From Gymnothorax reevesii (Eukaryota; Chordata; Actinopteri; Anguilliformes; Muraenidae): 64,000 nt of DNA. Of this stretch, positions 12,050-22,526 are shown one piece after another (the first letter of the stretch is position 1; every line of letters begins with the position of its first letter). The position numbers were made by a program, and so were the translations under genes. Where the stretch lies: the NCBI GenBank assembly GCA_029721435.1, contig CM056573.1:153409947-153473946 (forward strand). Direction: 5' to 3'. Below the pieces are notes generated by a model that was not told where the DNA came from, did not search any database, and was given only the letters and a program-made list of their open reading frames with translations.

Positions 12050-15000
12050 TAAATAAATAAATAAATATTGTTGTTGTTTTTTATTTATTTTATTTTATTT
12101 ATTTTATTTTCTTAACAACAACAACAATTATTGTTGCTGTTAAGTGTTCTGAGAATGCATAATTTCGTATATGTACTGTTTATAGGTGGGCCGCGGACAT
12201 TTTTTAGATTTTCAAGTGGGCCCTGATTTGTAAAAGTTTGGGAACCCCTGCTATAGAACATCGATGGGATACTCTGGATCGCCTGGTGAGAAGGCGTGAT
12301 CCAGAACAAGCCATAGTCCAACAGTTGCGTCAAGCACTCCAGGAGGAATGGGACCGCATCACACAGGCCGAAATTCGGCATTTGATTGACTCCATGCATC
12401 GCAGAATCCAGGCTGTGTGTGACGCCAGAGGAGGCCATACAAGATACTGACTTTGGTGATCCAGAGTTGCACCTTCAACTGATGCAATGAATTGGAAACC
12501 AGGAAAAATCTGTTCTTCATTCCTGACTCTAAAACTGTGTTTTTGATTTGAATCTTAATATTTGTTATGTATTGTTAAATTTATCGTAAGAAAATGAGGT
12601 GAGTTGCAATAAACCGGAGTGTCACGTTGGAAGTTTTGGTCAGTATATAAGAACTATGCGCAAGACCAGGGTTCTCAAATCTGACCCACAAGGCCAGAAA
12701 TACTGCTGGCAACATTATCTACCAGAAAGGTAATTACTGTTATTCCCTTATCAGAGGGTGAAGACTGAAAGCCAGAAATGCCACTGGCCTCAAGGACCAA
12801 AGTTTAATATCTCTCCAGAACTTGATTCCATGGCCAAAACTGTTCATGTTGCAGTATCTTCTCCACAACTGACCACAATTAAAAAGATACTGAAGATGCT
12901 CCAATGCTTGATTGTCAATAGTCCCCCGACTATTGTACACCAGAGTGCTGCTCAGGAGTATGGCCAATGAGAAGATCCAGGCATCATTCCTCTGATCACC
13001 CTAAAAAACCGACACACACTCCCTCAGCTCACATTTCCAGCAGAAATAATGAACAAGAAAATAAAATACAATACATTATGCACTTATTTCAGATGCCCTA
13101 ATATGGTTAGAATTAGGAAGAACATATGAACAAAAGAACATTGTACATTCCGCTAATTTATATGAGGAATACTGGCACAATTCAATGACCAATCCGTGGT
13201 CATACTGACTACACTGTTCACACTGTCCAAACCTTGGGCAAAGGGCAAAGACGATCTGCTAGCCAGCATTTGAGTTCAGATAAAAAATACATTTTCAAAC
13301 TAGATAACTTGGTCGCCACAGGGACCAAGTTGTGTATCTCTCTGATCCCCAAATTCCGTAAAAAATGGCTGGCAGCAGCCATAATGGACGTCCGAAATTC
13401 CTGAAAATTGATTTCGAGCATTTTCCAATCAATATATTCGCCTGTGTGAAATTTGGAGAAATTCCTGCAATAATTGTGGCTTCCAGAGCCCGGAACATAA
13501 AATCTCTGCGGGTGCGGCGGCAGCCCCAAAACTAAACCATAGTATCTCTCGACTATCATCGGGCAGATACAATTATTGCTTTTTATATGTATATTTGTTG
13601 TAGTTGCAGAGAGTTTAGTATTCACTGAGTAAACTTTTCCGCATCTGTTCTAAAACATTATTTCAATTCTTGTTTATTCAATTTACATTGAGCAGTCCTG
13701 AAAAAAACCTGTGCAAGTGTGTCTTCATAAGGTAATACTGTCAACAGTTACTAATATGGCACGTTTACAAAGGACAACCTGGAAAATCACATTGGTTATT
13801 TGCCTTTTTCTGTATGTAGACAAAAATTTCAGATAAGGGTGCAATGGATCAAAAAACTCACGGTTCAGATCGTATCACAGATTTGAGTCACGGATTCGAT
13901 CACTTTTCAGATCAACAACAAAAAAGACAAGACAAATATAACTTTGTCCTCCATTTACTTTGTAAAACACTTCTGCCCATTAAATAAAAAATAAAAACAT
14001 TAAATTATATAAAAACAAATTAAAGTGCAATTTAAGGCATGATACCTTCTTTTAAACATAGACCACGAATGAAAAACAACTTAAAGTGCACTAAGCCATG
14101 ATACCTTCTCTTTAAACATGGTCAGTGATTTAAAAACTAGCCTATGTCCACATCATCAAAAAAAGAAGAAAAGAAAGAAAGCAAAGCATACCTCTGCTTG
14201 TACTTTTAAATTCTCTTTCAAGAAGATAATGATGTAGACATTGTAGACGTTGTCTGAGGACAAAGTAGACCTCTTTGCAGTCACTATGTCCCCTGTAGTA
14301 GAGAATACCCTCTCGCTCAGCAGAATTTGCTACTTAATATCCTGCTAGAATGTAGAATTTCAAGAAAATTCTTTTAATTGCCGTTTATGCGGTCTCATTG
14401 TAGCCCTCCACTGACGCAAAGCTTTTGTGCCTTACTTTACCAATTACCATTGATGATTATCTTATCAGTAGCCTACGTGCTCAGTACTGGCTGTAGAGTT
14501 TTATTTTTACGAAAGCAAACTTAACCCTCGGACCTCAGTCGGCAAAACTGCATTTAATAGAAATTTTTCTTAGGCATATCAAGCAGGACACAGACAAAAA
14601 AATATGCCATTTTGTGAGCTCCGTGAATTTAGAAGCTTCTAAAGACGTTTATGTTTTATGTCACAATTAACGTGGATGGGGAAATGCTTGATAATTGCAA
14701 TGAACAATTCAAGATGAAGGGAGCGGGACAGTAATCCTATCGACTGATTCCCGCATCTAAACGAAATAACACTATGTTGCTAAATGGGAAACGGTTTGGA
14801 GAAGGTATGGTGAAAGCAGGGCTAGGCAATCTTCCGATGGCAAGTCCAGGGTGCAAGAGATTAAAATCAGCTAAAATGAGACAAGAAGTTTGGACAAGGT
14901 TTTTTTTGTAATTCTTTAGATTATTAGCATTCTTTCAATTTCACATTGTAGCGCAGTTACATCTGTCAGCTCATCTCTATCACTTCATATTCATTATTGG

Positions 15001-17490
15001 CAACGGGCTAAATTGCTTGATCGTCATTTGGAGCAAATTATACATGAGAAGATTTAAGGTTAGCCAGTTGACCCTTAAAAGGTGATTGAAGCTGCTCAAC
15101 CTCCCCGACAATTAGAGGAGTTCCAATCTGAATTATCTTCCCGAAAGCACTTCAAATGATTGTTGTTTAGTTCAGACCGCTTGTATGTTTCAAGAAGAAA
15201 TAGGACACATCAGTGTACACACACACCATACCGGAAAGTTGTCTCATTTTGCTTAACGATCATCACGACTCGATAGCGTCACACCCCACACAACTAATCT
15301 GTGGATCATGTGCGTACCGAACCGTGAAGAAGGATCCGTACCGATTACGGATCAACAATGATCCATTGCACCACTAATTTTAGATGTTAACTCCACATCC
15401 ATCCATTTATTATCCAAGTGGTTTATATCTGATCTGGGTGGCTGGGCTGTAGGTGCCAACCCGCATACAATGGGTCAGAGCCCAATCTACTGCAGGTGAT
15501 CACACAACACTCACTCGAACACTCTGTGGGCAATTTACAATCCCCAAAATGCCTGGTTGGCAATCATAATTCCTGGAGTAAGCCACAGTACCTGAGGAAA
15601 AAAACCACAGAAATACGCCACCAAGCCCCCTATATTCCCAAATGTGAGGTTATATATTCACTAAATAAATTCTTGCCTGCCACCTGGCAATTTTTATCTG
15701 AGCAAAATTTTTTAAGCAGTGTAAACAAAACATAACCTCACAGAGCATTTGTCATGCTTTCCTGCTATAATTGTATCTCCCTGACGACGATAGCCGGGAG
15801 ATACTATGGTTTAGTTCTGGGACTGCGCTGCTGCGCCCACAGAGATTTTCTGTTCTGGGCTCTGGAAGCCACAATTATTACAGGAATTTTTTTTTTCATT
15901 TTACACAGGCAAAGATTTTGATTTGACAATGCTCAAGACCGTTTTTCACCAATTCCAGGCTTCCGTTATGGCTGTAGGCGGCCATTTTGTTCCAAATTTG
16001 GGGATCAGGGATATACACGACTTGGTCTCTGGGGCGACCGAGGTATCTAGTTTTGGTTTGGATAAATTTTTTGCCTACATGCACACTCTTCACAGTTTCC
16101 ATGTTATTTGGGATGTTTGTGGTTGTGGAACAGTTTTTTTGCAATAATCATTCACTTGTGAAAATTAAATCCCAACCTTTTCAACATCCCCCAGCCCCTC
16201 AGTGTCCAGCAACACCAGCGTGTGATCTGTCTTCATGGGATGTGGCCGTGCCCACATCCAGATACCCTTGGTTTTCGATTGTATAGTTGCTCCCAGGGCA
16301 AATCCTAAAATAACAACCAAAGTAATAGGATAGAAATGTCCCTAGCACACTCAAAATTCACTGAACAGACAACATAGCAAACACTACAAACAGAGAGTAA
16401 GCATGGCATTAGTGCATATCTGTGGCGGAGCTAGGGGGGGGGGCGAAGACACGTCCCTTTTAGTCCTGGCTAGATCTCAATCATTTTCCTTTATTGACGT
16501 CTTTTCCCGTTATTTCAATTGGCAACTGACGACACGGTTTCTCTCCACATGCGATCTAACAGTGATCAAATCGCTTGTTAAATTCAGGACAGTGGTGGAA
16601 CAGAGGATTGGGTTGCACAAAACAGCCGTTTAAAACAATAATAAATCCTGACCTGTTCTCAGTCATCTTCATGATTAACAAAAGGCTCACTCCGAGAGCA
16701 CTCCGCACTTAACAGGTGTTGCTTGTTCTCCTCGATTAGGTGAGACAACAATTATTCATCAGGACGTGTATTTGCTGTATTTAAATCCATGTTATTCAAA
16801 ATTGCATAGCCTACCTGTCGACTCTCACGCAAATGGCTTGAGCCGCATGCTTTTTATAACCTATGCTATTTAACTGCCGAGTGCCACTGTTTTTTTTTTA
16901 AATCAACCCACGAAATACCGAGAGTGAAAGTCCGCGTTTCATTGGAACACGGACCAGTTCAATCATGCAAAGCATTGGCCGATTAATAAGTAAATTATTT
17001 TTCTGCACTGAATTTAGCTAATGATTTCATCGCTGTTAGATCGCATACAGTGAGAAACCGTGTCTTCAGTCAATGAAGGAAAATGATTGAGATCTAGCCA
17101 GGACTAACAGGGATGTGTCTTTGCCTCTCCTGTAGCTCTGCTACTGGTGCATATACACTTGTCAGAGGATTCAATGAAGTACTTATTTAAATTTGTATAC
17201 TTGAACACATAGTAGTAAAAGTGAATAAACAAAATTCATGTCTTGTAGATATTCATATTTACTTATTTGTTATTCCACTGAGGCTGAACAGTGTCACCCC
17301 CTGTCTTACCATGGTTTTTCCCAGCCAGTTTGTTCATGAGATAAGACTTCCCAGTGCGGTATAAGCCCACCACGGCAACCACCACTACTGGCTGATTCAT
17401 CCTCATCAAGATCTCTACCGCATCGGTGTTCACAGAAAGGTTTCCACCCGTATTTTCAATCAGACACATTGGGGATTCCATGAAGGCCAT
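9572..17490 (-). CDS. gbp: Guanylate-binding protein gene, N-terminal GTPase part (4 exons)
   Basis: A dynamin-superfamily large GTPase of the interferon-inducible GBP family, which hydrolyses GTP and acts in cell-autonomous immunity at pathogen membranes. Coding exons 17490-17310, 16304-16177, 13000-12891 and 9783-9572 (181, 128, 110 and 212 bp) join in phase to 210 codons plus one base. Visible motifs: P-loop GLYRTGKS (42-49), switch I Thr in SKTKGIW (about 72), DTEGLGD (94-100), the [10 protein letters not shown] helix (118-127), and RD at 183-184, the usual guanine-recognition position. All junctions are GT/AG and no stop interrupts the frame. An acidic insert ([11 protein letters not shown], 158-168) is longer than in the human proteins I recall. 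The rest of the GTPase domain and the helical domain are not found down to base 1, so the gene is partial in this window. Which paralogue it is cannot be told. Confidence 0.9.
9967..10184. mobile_element. TTAA-flanked 218-bp MITE in a GBP intron
   Basis: Flanked by TTAA at 9963-9966 and 10185-10188, with inverted ends CTCATTTGGCGC on both sides. Compact, no coding. The TTAA target points to piggyBac- or Kolobok-type mobilisation in trans. Confidence 0.8.
10832..12450 (+). pseudogene. Tc1-like transposase, three lesions
   Basis: Starts at ATG 10832 ([16 protein letters not shown]), with an N-terminal helix-turn-helix region and a [13 protein letters not shown] block. It continues to [21 protein letters not shown] and, beyond the inserted [17 protein letters not shown] through GGHTRY. 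Three lesions are visible. Tyr replaces the first catalytic Asp (SYESRF, codon 11282-11284), there is a one-base loss near 11495, and a hAT MITE sits at the third catalytic Glu. The protein cannot act as it stands. Confidence 0.9.
11652..12250. mobile_element. hAT-type MITE inserted in the Tc1 transposase
   Basis: An 8-bp duplication CTATAGAA flanks it (11644-11651 and 12251-12258). Ends CAGTGATTCCCAAAGTG and, inverted, CAGGGGTTCCCAAACTT are typical hAT ends. The interior carries ATA/AAT and ATTTT simple repeats. Excision in silico rejoins the transposase at the Glu of NPIE. Confidence 0.92.
12664..12812. repeat. hAT-like MITE fragment
   Basis: Starts CCAGGGTTCTCAAATCTGA, like a hAT end, and closes with a weakly inverted GGACCAAAGTTT segment. 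It lies just downstream (in transcription) of GBP exon 3. Confidence 0.45.
12891..13000 (-). CDS. gbp: GBP coding exon 3
   Basis: Encodes [16 protein letters not shown] followed by [20 protein letters not shown], the conserved GBP segment after G3. Acceptor TTTTAG, donor GTATCT. It leaves two bases (CA) that pair with the first base of the next exon to give Gln. Confidence 0.92.
13835..15377. mobile_element. hAT-type non-autonomous element, 1.5 kb
   Basis: Ends AAGGGTGCAATGGATCA and, inverted, TTAGTGGTGCAATGGATCA. The flanks TTTCAGAT (13827-13834) and TTTTAGAT (15378-15385) are an 8-bp duplication with one mismatch. No usable transposase frame is found. Confidence 0.7.
15394..15612. repeat. 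LINE/SINE 3'-end fragment
   Basis: Begins CATCCATCCATTTATTATCC and has the CACTCACTCGAACACTC and GGCAATTTACAATC blocks found in abundant fish retroposon tails. Truncated on the far side. Confidence 0.5.
16177..16304 (-). CDS. gbp: GBP coding exon 2 (switch regions)
   Basis: Encodes [18 protein letters not shown] and then [15 protein letters not shown]. The acceptor is TTTTAG at the upstream edge, the donor GTTGGG downstream. The one-base overhang from exon 1 completes the first Gly codon, and the exon ends on a codon boundary. The DTEGLGD block is the GBP form of the G3 motif. Confidence 0.92.
16420..17146. mobile_element. hAT-type foldback element
   Basis: An 8-bp duplication GTGCATAT (16412-16419 and 17147-17154) flanks inverted ends (CTGTGGCGGAGCTAGG and, from the right, CAGTAGCAGAGCTACAGG). 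The arms extend about 170 bp with one short length difference. No protein. It lies between GBP coding exons 1 and 2. Confidence 0.85.
17310..17490 (-). CDS. gbp: GBP coding exon 1 (start codon, P-loop)
   Basis: Begins at the ATG on 17490 ([16 protein letters not shown]), which lines up with the usual GBP start, and ends after 60 codons plus one base at a GTAAGA donor. It contains the [18 protein letters not shown]-loop. The exon itself probably starts at 17506 after a TTCAG acceptor preceded by a pyrimidine-rich tract, leaving 16 bases of 5' UTR. A further non-coding exon upstream is expected but not identified. Confidence 0.92.
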
Positions 17491-17576
17491 GACTGCTTTC
17501 CCAACTCTGAAGATATTGAGAAAGATATGATTAATTGATGACAAAACATCACTTAAAAACATGTAACACATACACA

Positions 17577-17866
17577 GAGTACCGTGAAAAAGTATTTTCC
17601 CCCTCCCAGATTACTTCTATTTTCGCTTGTCATATTTAAATGTTTCAGATCATCCAACTAATTTTAATATCAGACAAAAAAGCAGCTTTTAATAGATAAC
17701 CTCATTTCTTAAAGTTAAACAGTTATTTAAAAACTATATGACCCATGTGGAAACATAATTGCTTCCCTAATCCTAATAAATGGTTGTGCCACTTTTGGCA
17801 GCAACAACTGCAATGAAACATTTGCAGTTGCAGACAATTAGTTTGTTAGATCATGGTGGAGGAATT
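17577..17866. mobile_element. Tc1-like 5'-end fragment
   Basis: Starts GTACCGTGAAAAAGTATT, an end sequence I recognise from a widespread fish Tc1 family, and continues into its leader. It is cut off by the hAT fragment that follows. Located just upstream of the GBP start exon. Confidence 0.6.
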
Positions 17867-17872
17867 TAGACT

Positions 17873-18178
17873 AGAGATGCACCGAATTTTCGGCCACCGA
17901 AAATTTTCGGCCGAAAAAGGCTAAAAAATGCATTTTCGGTTTTTGGCCAAAAGACTTTAAACACCGAGACAATATGGCCGAAACAGAATGTTGTGATGAC
18001 GCAAGCAAAAACTGCGGCCAGCACGCGCCAGTCTGTATGTTTTAAATCGGGGAACGCGCACCACCGTCACCATGTTATGGCACTAAAGTCCGCAAGTGCT
18101 GAATTGCAATTTCTGTTTGACACTGTCCTGATGCATAGGATAGCAGCTGGTGTTGTGTCCGATTCAGTTGCACATTAA
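17873..18178. mobile_element. hAT-type element fragment
   Basis: Starts TAGAGATGCACCGAATTTTC, an end typical of hAT elements, followed by repeated CGGCCGAAA-like segments. The opposite end is not found, so it is a 5'-end fragment. Confidence 0.5.
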
Positions 18179-18180
18179 AT

Positions 18181-19325
18181 ACATAAAACCTAAAAACACA
18201 AAGCAATGATATCCGTAAAAGGCATAGACATAGACAATGGCAATATATTCTCAAGGCATTTGTGTAACATCAGTATTCCATAATGTAACTACAATCCCTG
18301 GAACAAGAGCCATCAGAAGATGGCATATCCCCAGGTCCCCGCAAAATCAGGGAGGCCTCAGGTACCTTGTACTAATAAATATCTTCTCAAAGTTTCATGA
18401 AAATACTTTCAAGTTCTGCTACGGGAATGTAACTTTGCACATGTTTCTGAGCCTGTTCCATTTGTTTTCATGAAGCTGAAAAGCCCAAATAGCAAAAGAC
18501 ACCCTTTTTAATTCACAGGCATGTTGAAACTTTTATTATTGAGATATGCTTCAGAAATGAGCTACACCCTAACCAGAAACTGAGCGTAATTAGTGGCTAT
18601 AGAAACACACAAAAAAATCAAAATCTCAGCAATTCCTAAATAGGAAAGGGCGCATCTACAGGGTACATTAGATCAACATGCCAATTTCATAGGTAAACAT
18701 TGAACAATTATCATGTATTGCTCTGGAACCAGTGACACTCGCTTCAACTTTCTGCCATGAAAAAAAAAACTAAGAAAAATAAAAAATTCTTAAATTATAA
18801 ATACCAAAAAGCACATCTACACTGTATATCAAATCTACACACCAAATTTGGTGAAGAAATATTAAAAGGTTATTGAGTTACACTCCAGAAGCGAACCATA
18901 CCAACCATGGTCCCATACCATACCAACCAAGTCCAAATTGTGGCCTTGGAAACACAAAAAACAAAAATTTTAGAAATTCCTAAATATCGAAAGGCACATC
19001 TACATGGTATATCAGATCTACACACCAAATTTCGTGAAGAAGTATTATACGGTTATTGAGTTATGCTCCGGAAACGAGCCATACCCTTCCCAGAGAATAA
19101 GTCCAACCTGTTGCCATGGATACACAAAAAATGAAAATTTTAGAAATTCTTAAATACCAAAAGGCACATCTACATGATATATCAGATCATCAAATTTCAT
19201 GAAGAAATACTGGATGGTTTTTGAGTTCTGCCCCAGACGAAATGATTACAGACGGACGGACATGGCTATCGCTATATCCCCCCGCATTATATGCTGGGGG
19301 GGGGGGGGGGTAATAAAATAATAAT
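18181..19325. repeat. Diverged tandem repeat, units of ~160-183 bp
   Basis: The motif CACATCTACA (CGCATCTACA in the first) recurs at 18651, 18812, 18995 and 19165, each time followed by a segment like AAATTTGGTGAAGAA and then GTTATTGAGTTA. The array ends in ACAGACGGACGGACATGG and a run of G. Units are diverged, so the array is old. Confidence 0.8.
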
Positions 19326-19582
19326 AATAAAAAGGAAAGGAGCATCCAACAAAAGTATAGGCACCTCAAGAGATTTGAGCTCTTGGGTAACAAACCATGA
19401 TCTCAGACCTAAGTTAGCTTGTTAGGGCTATGGCTTGTTCACAATGATCGTGAGGAAAGACCAGGTGATGCAAATTTCAAAGCTTCATAAAAAACCAGAC
19501 CCCTCTAACCTTGTCCCAACAATCAGAAACGTTGGGGTCCTCGAGGCAGCTGCCTAACTCTGAAAATGAAAAAAAACTGATG

Positions 19583-20346
19583 TGTTGTGATTCTGCCTTG
19601 TACCCATGTTTTGATAATGACCAAACTAACATTGTTTATAGTACTAACTTACTTAGGAGCACAAGGGATTGTATAGCTGCTCTTTACTAATTGACTAACG
19701 AGCTCTCAGCATTCACCCTATTCTGGTCTCCACCCCTTGTCTTTACTCAATCTACTTTGCTGCGTTTCAGCGGAACTTCAGCACTTGTTAAACTCTGTTC
19801 TCCCTCCTTATTGGTGCACATTAGAACTCCCTAACCGGAGCTGTTAGTCAGTTAATAGGCTGTCTTTGTGATCCCTATCTGCGCTTTGGCTTTTGCCAAT
19901 TTCATGTAGTCAGGAATTTCCTCTTGTTCATTCCTTTGTAATTAGTCTTATCCAACTCACCTGTTTCCCATTGTAGCACGTGCCTTCCCGTTTGTGTATT
20001 TAAGCATTTCACAGCCAACCTTTGTCAGAATGTTTCCCTTGAGCAATGACCGTTTATGCCTTGTAATCTTTGTGATTCTCTCCTGACTGGACCGTCCCTG
20101 ATTTTGATTTTGGCTTTGATTTGGATTTGTTTGCATCTGTGTATCGACCTTTTTTTGCCCGACCACGAGTTTTGTGTTTGCTGCCCTGGTCACAACTTGG
20201 ATTATGTCCCTGGGATTCAGATTTTTGGATTGTGGACTTTGTACTGTTGCCTCCTGCTCGGCGGGGGTTCACCCCCATTCCTAATAAAGCACCAGTTTTT
20301 TTGGATTCCTTGATTCTCGCATCTGGTTCCTGAGCTTAGCCTCACA
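19583..20346. mobile_element. Solo LTR, 764 bp
   Basis: Starts TGTTGTGATTCTGCC and ends GCTTAGCCTCACA, i.e. TG...CA, with a 5-bp duplication TGATG on both sides (19578-19582, 20347-20351). A polyadenylation signal AATAAA lies about 60 bases from the 3' end, so transcription ran on the plus strand. No internal retroelement sequence remains, as expected after recombination between two LTRs. Confidence 0.85.
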
Positions 20347-20351
20347 TGATG

Positions 20352-21290
20352 CCCCCAAAGCACTAGGAGATTATAAGAAGATAGCGAAGTATTTTAACGA
20401 AGTCATTTTTTTCATTTTTCATTTTCTTCAGTTCATAATATATTTAACAAATGGAAGTCAATAGAAACAGTAAAGGTCAAGTTGAGGTCAGGAAGACCAA
20501 GAAAACTTCCAGAGAAAACTGCTTATCTTACTAGAATGATTGCTAGAAAGGTGAATCGAAATCCCCATTTGACAACACTAGACTTTCAACAAGATTTAGC
20601 ACACTGTGGTGTCCTGGAGCACTACGCTACTGTTCAGTGACACCTGCAGAAATATGACCCTCATGGAAGTGTCATGAGAAGGAAACCTTTCCTGCATCCT
20701 AACCACAAAATTCAGCTTCAGAAGATTTCTAGGGAGCATTTAAACAAGACTGATGCATTTATGAAACAAGTCCTGTTGACTGATGAAGTTATAATAGAAC
20801 TCTTTGGCCACAATGGGCAAAGGTATGTTTGGAGAAAGAAGGACGCAAAATTTCATGAAAGGAACAACTCTCCAGCTGTCAAGAATGTGGCTGGATTGAT
20901 CATGCTTTGGGCTTGTGTTGCAGCCTGAGGCAAAATAGACATGTTACTGGTAGAAGGAAGACTGGACTGATTGAAAATTCTGGAAGCAGGATGGCTTCCA
21001 CAACAGGATAATGACCCTAAACACACCTCAAAATCCATCACTTACGACCTAAAGAGATGCAAGCTGAAGGTTTTCCCATGACCCTCACAGTCCGGTACCT
21101 CAACATCATTGAAAATCTGTGGAGGGGCCTCAAAAGAGCAGTGCATGCAAGGCAGCCAAAGAATCTCACAGCCTTTAACTATAATTAATGGGCAAAAATC
21201 CTCCAAAGAATAATTTAAAAACTCTAAGCTGGCACCAGAAAGTGTTAACAAGCTGTGATTCTTGCCAGAGGAGGTGATTACAAGAACTGA
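20352..21290 (+). pseudogene. Tc1-like transposase, degraded
   Basis: The longest clean piece (20674-20928) encodes MRRKPFLHPNHKIQLQK through FGHNGQRYVWRKKDAKFHER and LIMLWACVAA. The first catalytic Asp is kept in LLTDEVIIELFGH. Further on, LQQDNDPKHTS-like and NIIENLWR-like segments are present but split by frameshifts and stops. The 5' part lies beyond the solo LTR at 19326-19577. Confidence 0.85.
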
Positions 21291-22169
21291 CCATGCAGGG
21301 TGCCTAACTTTTGATTTGGGCCCTTTTCCTTTTTTGTCATTTTCAAACTGTATTTCTGCATGTTAATACGTGATGGCCATACGTTAACGAAAACTAAATC
21401 TTGCTTAACCCCTTAAGCCCTACATCCCTGTACCAAGGGCCAGTGGTTACGCACAATAAATATGGGATGTTTCCAAATCGCAACATTGTCATGAGGCATA
21501 TCCACATTTTGCAAAGAAAGTAGGCAAAAAGCTCATGTAGACCATTTTTACCTCAACCGAACACCATTCAGGCACCAAGCAAGTAAATAAGCATGCAGCA
21601 AAACATAGAATAAAATCATATCAGTGCTGTATCGCTAGAATTTCTCCTGAATTTGTGCTATGCATTAAAACGATACCTCAAATGAAAGAGGAAAGTCCAC
21701 AGAATCCAACAATGTATACCCTGTCATTCTAAACCGACACCACACTCTAAGAACAGCAGGCATACACTTTACAGTCTACAGAGATGAGCAAAGACATTTC
21801 TTACCTTTGTTTTTTTGTAATAAAAAAACAGTTTGAGGGTAAATCCATGCTTGCTATTGTTAGCTCAATGTGTCAGTGTTATAACCAAATTAGATCTGCG
21901 AGTCTGAAAGCGTGTTTTTCTTCTCAGCATCGCTTCAAAGATCTCAGTTCCTCAGCATTCAGCTTGCTTGCAATGTATTTTCCTCTCTGTGATCGGCTTG
22001 TGATGCTGTCAGTAAAACTTTGCCAATTGCCATTTGATTCTATGGCTTTCGACATTTCCTACGAGCTCTAAAGCACCTTTATCGCACAAAGCTAGCCTGA
22101 GCTAGAGTTTTGCGTTCCCAGTGCGTCAAACCAAGTCCATGGGCCATTTGAGGGTACTTAAATAGCGCA

Positions 22170-22262
22170 ACAATATAAACGCTTAGTGGTGAAGATGACG
22201 ACCTGTAATGCAGGCGACCAGGGTTCAATCCCAGGTCTTTGTGCTGTTTAGCTGGCATTGAA
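22170..22262 (+). repeat. tRNA-like SINE head
   Basis: A box-A-like CTTAGTGGTGAAG near 22181 and a box-B GGTTCAATCCC at about 22222 lie 40 bases apart, as in tRNA genes and tRNA-derived SINEs. It does not fold as a clean tRNA by eye (no paired acceptor stem seen), so a SINE is more likely than a tRNA gene. Confidence 0.5.
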
Positions 22263-22526
22263 AGCAGTTTTTCACATATAAATAATTGATCGAGGGTTTG
22301 GAGCACAAGGGGAGTAATAGAACATATCCCTTGGAGCACAAGGGGCGTAAGTCACATTTTCCAAATTTTACAGGAGAGCAAAAACAAACTTTGCATTGAT
22401 TATAACTATTTCATTGAGAGCCATATATTTAAGCATTCTATAAAGTTATTTAGATAAAGTTGGAAGGAATTCATATTCTAAATGATAATAAACAGAAAAC
22501 TCTGACTTACTCAGAGGCATCAATTG

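Larger units (their letters stand above)
10565..12643 (+). mobile_element. Tc1-like transposon (second family) in a GBP intron
   Basis: Inverted ends (CACTGACCAAAACTTCC and its inverse near 12624-12643) lie next to TA at 10563-10564 and 12644-12645. Without the 599-bp hAT insertion at 11652-12250 the element would be about 1.47 kb. The ends and protein differ from the family at 2094 and 33095. Confidence 0.9.
13265..16085. repeat. Inverted arms flanking a hAT element in a GBP intron
   Basis: Sequence 13265-13580 is the inverse of 15765-16085 at moderate identity, including a shared ACTAAACCATAGTATCTC block in inverse orientation. Between the arms are a hAT-type MITE (13835-15377) and a LINE/SINE tail. 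The pair may be one large foldback element or two copies of one repeat. The right arm ends only about 90 bp from GBP coding exon 2. Confidence 0.7.

Noticed and set aside
15896..16144. A GBP exon candidate on the minus strand
   Set aside because: It belongs to the inverted repeat arm shared with 13265-13580; the true exon is 16177-16304.
22170..22262. A functional tRNA gene
   Set aside because: Box A and box B are present but I cannot pair an acceptor stem; a tRNA-derived SINE is more likely.
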